A stretch of 64,000 bases of DNA from Arthrobacter sp. 31Y (lineage in GTDB: Bacteria > Actinomycetota > Actinomycetes > Actinomycetales > Micrococcaceae), in assembly GCF_000526335.1 (NCBI RefSeq), contig NZ_JAFW01000001.1:2666001-2730000 (forward strand), in the 5' to 3' direction. The notes under the pieces were generated by a model. The model was not told the origin of the DNA. It made no database searches and saw nothing but the letters and a program-made list of their open reading frames with translations. Below are positions 59,707 to 64,000 of the stretch, one piece after another (within the stretch, counting starts at the first letter, position 1; each line of letters starts with the position of its first letter). A program made the translations under genes and the position numbers.

Positions 59707-62307
59707 CTGGCTTACGTCGTCGGGGGACTTGTCCGGACGCCACCCACGCCACACCGGATGACGCAGCCGGCCAGGACCCGTCCATTCACCGAAAGTTACC
59801 TCGGCCACCAGCTCAGGGCTCACCCATGTGGCACCCGCTGCATCCTCCCGGGGAATGTCCGCGAAAGGGGACTCGCCCACCACCCGGGGCTCAAGATGCT
59901 CCATGATGTCCCGCAGCTGCCAATCCTTGAACCCGCTGCCAACCCTGCCCACATAGTGCAGCTTGCCGCCGTCGGGGATGCCCAGCAGCAATGCACCGAA
60001 TGTTCCGCTCCGGGCCCCGGCACCGGGCCGCCAACCGCCCACCACCACTTCCTGGCTTTGCTCCAGCTTGAGTTTGATCCAGGATCTGCTGCGACGGCCG
60101 ATCACATAACGGCTATCAGCTTTCTTCGCCATGACCCCCTCCAAGCCAAGCTCGGCGGCGCTGGTCATGAGATCCTCAACGTCGTGGTCCAGGACCGCAG
60201 AGAGATGCACCGGGCTATCTTTGCGCAAACGCCCTGCAAACCCCGAAAGCCTCTCGCGGCGTTCTCGGAACGGCAGCCCGCTCAGGTCCGTGCCGTCGTC
60301 GTAAAGAAGGTCGAACAGCATGAGCTGCACCGGAACCGATGCCCTGGCACGCTCGATGTCAGCGGTCTTGACCAGGTTCATGCGGAGCTGCAACCGCCCG
60401 AAATCAGGCCTGGACCCCTTGCCGAGCGCCACGATTTCGCCATCCGCCACGAAGTTGCCCTCAGGCCAGGACCCGCGGTCAGTCACCTCAGGGTAAGTGG
60501 CTGTGAGATCGTTCCCGTTACGGCTCATGAGCCGGATTTTGCCTTCCGTGCCGGTAATGATCGCCCGGATTCCGTCCCACTTCAATTCAAAGAGCCAATC
60601 GTCGCCGCTGAGTTCGGCGGTGGTGCCGGAGGTCGCGAGCATGGGGGTGTAATTCGGCATCGGCTGGGGAGTGGAGGGAGTGGGCTGCGTCGGTTCGGGC
60701 TTCGGTGCTGCCTTGCCAGGAGATGGGCCGCCATGCCGCCCGCCCGGTTGCTCCTTCATCTGGTGAATCAGCCAGTTCTGGCCCGTGTTGATGAGCGCGA
60801 AGCGTCTGGTGCCACCTAGTCCGCCACCGGGCTCGCCTGTGAGGGTCGCGATCACTTCCTTGCCATCGCGCCATTTCTCGCAGGTGTATTCGCCGCGGTC
60901 CCAGATGCTGACCGTCCCAGCGCCGTACTCGCCCTTGGGAATGACGCCGGCAAACGTGGCGTAGTCCATGGGATGGTCTTCGGTGTGAACGGCCAGGTTG
61001 TTCCGGTCCGTTGTTTCGGGAACGCCGCGGGGGAGTGCCCACGAGACCAGGACGCCCTCATGCTCCAGCCGGAAGTCCAAGTGGTAGCGGCGGGCATGGT
61101 GCTCCTGGATGACAAAGATGCCGCCGGGTGGCGGAGGCTCGCCCGGCTTCGGCTGGTCTGAGGACGAGCGGCCGGCTGCGCCACTGGAAACAGCCGACGA
61201 CGACGGGAACGGCTCCGGGGTTTTGTCCGGATCGCGCATCCCGACGTACTTTGCCAGACGGTTCTCCACAGTCACCACCCGCTCACGGGGGGAGCCCGAG
61301 CTGCCTGTGCCCGTATTGACGGTGCCTGAACTGCCGGTGCCTGAACTGCCGGTGCCTGTACTGCCTGGGGCAGCGCCGCCGTCGTCCTTCTCATCCTCCC
61401 CGTGAGGCGGCAGGTGCCGTTCGGAAATCGGCGCGAAGTGGTCTTTGCCTGTCTTGACGCGCTTCATCACGGAAAGAAAGTCCAAGTGCTCCAAGGAGGC
61501 AGAGGCGAGCTCCCGCCAGGTGCGCGGCGCAGCCACTGTGGGGAACGCGCGGCCACGGAGTGAGTATGGGACGATAGTGGTCTTGTTGCCGCTATTCTGG
61601 CTCCAGTCCACCAGCACTTTGCCCTTGCGGAGGGACTTCTTCATGTCGCTGACCACCAAATCCGGATGATCGGATTCCAAAGCACGGGCGAGTTCATGGG
61701 CGAACGCTGCCACTTGCTCGGACTTCAGTGTCCCGTCGAGGCCTGTGTAGAGGTGGATACCCTTGCTGCCGCTGGTGACGGGGACCGGGTCCATGCTCAT
61801 ATCCTGCAGGATGGACCGGGCCAGCTTGGCAACTTCAACGCACTCGGGAAGGCCGGCGCCGGGACCGGGATCGAGGTCCAGGACGAAGCGGTCGGGCCGG
61901 AGCGGCTTCCCGGCAGCGTCCACTTGCCACTGCGGAACGTGGATTTCCAAGGATGCGATCTGAGCCATCCACGTCAGTGTGGCCAGGTTGTTGACCAGGG
62001 GATAAACGTTGCTGTGGTCCGAATGCTGGATGGCGGCGCGTGGAATCCATTTGGGCGCGGAGTCCTCTAGATTTTTCTGGAAGAAGACCTGCCCAGGGTG
62101 TTCGGCGGTGCCCACTCCATTGACCCAGCGCTTGCGGGTGACAGGACGATTGGCAGCGGCGGGGATCAGGAAGGGTGCCACGGCGGCGTAGTACTCCAGC
62201 ACTTCGGCCTTGGTGGTGCCGGTTTCCGGGTAGATGATTTTGCCCAGATTGGTGAGGGTGAGCTCGTGGCCTTCCACGTTCACCCGCTCCTGTTGCTTGC
62301 CTGCCAC
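59698..62307 (-). CDS. ligD: ATP-dependent DNA ligase D (polymerase, phosphoesterase, ligase domains)
   Basis: The 869-aa protein has the actinobacterial order: polymerase/primase domain (about residues 1-290, LDLDPGPG near 145), a low-complexity linker, 3'-phosphoesterase domain (about 395-510, IQEHHARRYHLDFRLEHEG) and an ATP ligase domain with nucleotidyl Lys in FELKWDGIRA near 577. It repairs double-strand breaks by end joining with Ku. The linker has a 15-bp tandem repeat (61321-61365). It is divergent from ku. Confidence 0.93.
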   Translation of the reverse strand: MAGKQQERVNVEGHELTLTNLGKIIYPETGTTKAEVLEYYAAVAPFLIPAAANRPVTRKRWVNGVGTAEHPGQVFFQKNLEDSAPKWIPRAAIQHSDHSNVYPLVNNLATLTWMAQIASLEIHVPQWQVDAAGKPLRPDRFVLDLDPGPGAGLPECVEVAKLARSILQDMSMDPVPVTSGSKGIHLYTGLDGTLKSEQVAAFAHELARALESDHPDLVVSDMKKSLRKGKVLVDWSQNSGNKTTIVPYSLRGRAFPTVAAPRTWRELASASLEHLDFLSVMKRVKTGKDHFAPISERHLPPHGEDEKDDGGAAPGSTGTGSSGTGSSGTVNTGTGSSGSPRERVVTVENRLAKYVGMRDPDKTPEPFPSSSAVSSGAAGRSSSDQPKPGEPPPPGGIFVIQEHHARRYHLDFRLEHEGVLVSWALPRGVPETTDRNNLAVHTEDHPMDYATFAGVIPKGEYGAGTVSIWDRGEYTCEKWRDGKEVIATLTGEPGGGLGGTRRFALINTGQNWLIHQMKEQPGGRHGGPSPGKAAPKPEPTQPTPSTPQPMPNYTPMLATSGTTAELSGDDWLFELKWDGIRAIITGTEGKIRLMSRNGNDLTATYPEVTDRGSWPEGNFVADGEIVALGKGSRPDFGRLQLRMNLVKTADIERARASVPVQLMLFDLLYDDGTDLSGLPFRERRERLSGFAGRLRKDSPVHLSAVLDHDVEDLMTSAAELGLEGVMAKKADSRYVIGRRSRSWIKLKLEQSQEVVVGGWRPGAGARSGTFGALLLGIPDGGKLHYVGRVGSGFKDWQLRDIMEHLEPRVVGESPFADIPREDAAGATWVSPELVAEVTFGEWTGPGRLRHPVWRGWRPDKSPDDVSQPN
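61321..61365. repeat. 15-bp tandem repeat in the ligD linker
   Basis: GGTGCCTGAACTGCC occurs twice exactly and a third time with one change (GGTGCCTGTACTGCC), in frame, encoding Gly/Ser/Thr-rich residues between the polymerase and phosphoesterase domains. Copy number could vary between strains. Confidence 0.8.
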
Positions 62308-62345
62308 CTCTTCTCCTCTGCTGTGTTGTGCTGTTGACTGGGTGC

Positions 62346-63212
62346 ATGAGGGCCATTTGGAAGGGATCTATCGCATTCGGTCTGGTCAACGTACCAGTGA
62401 AGCTCTACAGCGCCACAGAGGATCACGATATTGGCCTGCACCAAGTCCACAATAAGGACGGCGGCCGAATCCGGTACCAGCGGAAATGCGAAATTTGCAG
62501 CGAAGTTGTGGCTTATGAGGATATTGATAAGGCCTACGAGGAAGAGGGCCGCACCGTGGTCCTTACCGCGGCTGAATTGAAGTCCTTGCCGGAGGAGAAC
62601 AGCCGCGAAATTGAGGTGGTGGAGTTTATCCCCGCCGAACAGCTGGACCCCATCATGTACGAACGCAGCTATTTCCTGGAGCCGGATTCCAAATCGCCCA
62701 AAGCCTACATGTTGCTCCGGCAGACGCTGGAGGACACGGACAGGATCGCCATTGTGCAGTATGCGCTCCGGCAGAAGACCCGGCTGGGGGCGCTGCGCGT
62801 TCGTGACGATGTGCTGTTGCTCCAGGCGCTCCTGTGGGGGGATGAAGTCCGCGAGGCCAAGTTCCCGTCCTTGGAGACGGACATCAAAATCTCGGACAAA
62901 GAGCTGGAAATGTCATCCGCCCTGGTGGAATCCATGGCGCACGACTTCGACCCCGATTCCTACACCGATGATTACCAAGCTCAGCTGAAGACGTTGATCG
63001 AGGCCAAGCTGGAGAAGGGCGAGGCTTTGGACACCGAGGCCACGTTTGGTGTGGTGGAAGGCGAGGGCGAAGGCGGCGACGTCATAGACCTCATGGAAGC
63101 GCTGAAGCGCAGCCTGGACAAGAAACGCGGCAAGGAAAAAGCGGACGACGACGACGCTGCCGCCAGCAAAACGGCCAGCAAACCGAAGGCGCGAGCCAAG
63201 AAAAAAGCGTGA
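62346..63212 (+). CDS. ku: Ku protein (end joining)
   Basis: The 288-aa protein starts MRAIWKGSIAFGLVNVPVKL, the conserved N-terminus of bacterial Ku, and ends with a Lys-rich tail (KKRGKEKADDDD, KARAKKKA) typical of DNA-binding extensions. Ku binds DNA ends and recruits LigD. ATG 62346 fits family starts. It is divergent from ligD, sharing one promoter region of about 40 bp. Confidence 0.93.
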   Translation: MRAIWKGSIAFGLVNVPVKLYSATEDHDIGLHQVHNKDGGRIRYQRKCEICSEVVAYEDIDKAYEEEGRTVVLTAAELKSLPEENSREIEVVEFIPAEQLDPIMYERSYFLEPDSKSPKAYMLLRQTLEDTDRIAIVQYALRQKTRLGALRVRDDVLLLQALLWGDEVREAKFPSLETDIKISDKELEMSSALVESMAHDFDPDSYTDDYQAQLKTLIEAKLEKGEALDTEATFGVVEGEGEGGDVIDLMEALKRSLDKKRGKEKADDDDAAASKTASKPKARAKKKA

Positions 63213-63252
63213 ACCGGCGTCGTGATTTCACGGTCGATATGCGCGCTGCAGG

Positions 63253-63777
63253 TCAGTCCGGCGAGGGGCCGTTGTTGTCTGTTCCGTTGTTGAGTAGAGC
63301 GTGCCGCTGCAGCCACAGCGGCATTCCGACCACCAAAACCAGCAGCACGAGGATGATGAAGCCGCCCGCCACCAATCCGGCGGTCCTACCTGCAGTGACA
63401 TCGAAGACCAGCGAAGCCGAGCCGGTAATGAGGATGGCAACTCCGGCCAAAGCCCACTTTGTGATGGTGTCGGCGCTGGAGACGAGTACGGATTTGAGGC
63501 CGCGTCGGAAGAGCCGGCGGTGAACGCTGACGGGGAGCACTATGAGCACGGTGGTCACTGCTGCCACCATCACGTTGAAGAGGTAGAGGCTCCGTTGCCA
63601 GTCGTCCAGGAGTTCGAATCGCTCCTGGAAGGGGAGTGTGAGCAGGAAGCCGCCAAGGATCTGGACACCTGTTTGGAGAACCCGTAATTCTTGGATCAGC
63701 TCCATCCAGTTGCGGTCCATCCGTTCTTCGGTGGATTCGTTCCTGCCGAATCTGGGGGCCTGCTCCGGCTCTACCAT
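63253..63777 (-). CDS. DUF6328-like membrane protein
   Basis: The 174-aa protein has a hydrophilic N-terminus (RNWMELIQELRVLQTGVQIL) and four membrane helices. It fits the small four-helix DUF6328 group of unknown function. ATG 63777 follows GGAGGTG with good spacing. It is convergent with ku. Confidence 0.8.
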   Translation of the reverse strand: MVEPEQAPRFGRNESTEERMDRNWMELIQELRVLQTGVQILGGFLLTLPFQERFELLDDWQRSLYLFNVMVAAVTTVLIVLPVSVHRRLFRRGLKSVLVSSADTITKWALAGVAILITGSASLVFDVTAGRTAGLVAGGFIILVLLVLVVGMPLWLQRHALLNNGTDNNGPSPD

Positions 63778-63895
63778 TCGTACACCTCCAAGGTGGTTTT
63801 GGTGGACGACGACCATACACGGGACTACGGTCGAACTGTCAGCATTCCTCGATCATCTTCATCGGGGCCTCATCGCCATTTCCAAGGAGGAAGCA

Positions 63896-64000
63896 ATGAG
63901 CCAGGACGAACACCGCGTAGACCCGGACAGCGAGCCCGGCGGCTACGGAACTCCCACGCCGGAACAAGAAGTGCCCGGTCAGGGTGATGAACGCGAGACG
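63896..64000 (+). CDS. N-terminal part of a CDS that runs off the window
   Basis: ATG 63896 follows AAGGAGG and opens a frame of at least 35 residues (MSQDEHRVDPDSEPGGYGTP and on) that is rich in Asp, Glu, Gly and Pro. It has no stop before the window edge and cannot be identified. Confidence 0.6.
   Translation, partial: MSQDEHRVDPDSEPGGYGTPTPEQEVPGQGDERET

Noticed and set aside
1..64000. tRNA, rRNA, CRISPR or prophage signatures
   Set aside because: I saw no tRNA-type T-loop cloverleaf, no regularly spaced repeats and no phage or transposase genes in either strand.

Overview
The window reads as a chromosomal segment of a high-GC Gram-positive actinobacterium, most likely Arthrobacter/Paenarthrobacter or a close relative in the Micrococcaceae. 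The reasons are the strong G/C third-position bias, the many 4-bp ATGA gene overlaps, the actinobacterial domain order of LigD (polymerase, phosphoesterase, ligase) beside Ku, a DtxR/IdeR-type iron box, a desferrioxamine-type siderophore operon, and cell-surface proteins with sortase-like tails. This identification is inferred from gene content; no rRNA is present. I saw no tRNA or rRNA genes, CRISPR array, prophage or transposase. The region looks like accessory catabolic chromosome.

Layout. 1-4080: a minus-strand operon of aldo/keto reductases and an epimerase-like SDR, divergent from an MmyB-type regulator. 4146-5023: dodecin and a universal stress protein. 5106-14564: a seven-gene minus-strand operon (TPP enzyme, cyclase-family hydrolase, FAD oxidoreductase, fused and unfused StyA-type group E flavin monooxygenases, SDR, and a 49-aa ORF), divergent from an AraC-type activator. 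An ungapped 89-bp promoter-region repeat sits in front of both the SDR and the small ORF. I read this as an indole-to-isatin-to-anthranilate catabolic cluster. 14579-15727: a Fic protein. 15864-22527: a FadR/GntR-regulated four-carbon (or apionate-like) sugar-acid module: regulator, hydrolase, DUF1537 kinase, LtnD-type dehydrogenase, GntP permease and class II aldolase, with a perfect 13-bp palindromic operator at both divergent promoters. 22567-28995: a DUF1304 protein, a VOC protein with an Lrp regulator, an MFS plus M20 pair, an acyltransferase and a GNAT protein.

29000-34443 and 45551-47832: two paralogous genes that each fuse an ECF sigma factor, a ZAS-type anti-sigma zinc finger, a transmembrane helix, a Pro/Thr-rich stalk and a conserved extracytoplasmic domain. 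The first precedes a 978-aa DUF11-repeat surface protein with a sortase-like tail; the second precedes a small lipoprotein. 35175-40514: an iron-box-controlled desferrioxamine-type operon (decarboxylase, N-hydroxylase, acyltransferase, NIS synthetase). 40673-43228: pnuC-nadR-nrtR, an NAD salvage operon with two NrtR-type operators on its promoter. 43225-49483: a BNR-repeat protein, an SDR, the second sigma fusion, a FUSC transporter and an SRPBCC protein.

49480-58001: a GNAT protein, an OmpR-type two-component system whose kinase carries a 7-residue tandem duplication at its N-box, a divergent membrane endonuclease/exonuclease/phosphatase protein, a VOC gene broken by one amber codon, an EamA exporter divergent from a MocR regulator (start codons overlap), and an MHS-type MFS transporter. 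58001-64000: a PrmC-related methyltransferase, two small MTAN-starting proteins, LigD and Ku (non-homologous end joining), a DUF6328-like membrane protein and a truncated CDS at the right edge. Long intergenic hairpins, some with shared sequence, close many of the transcription units.
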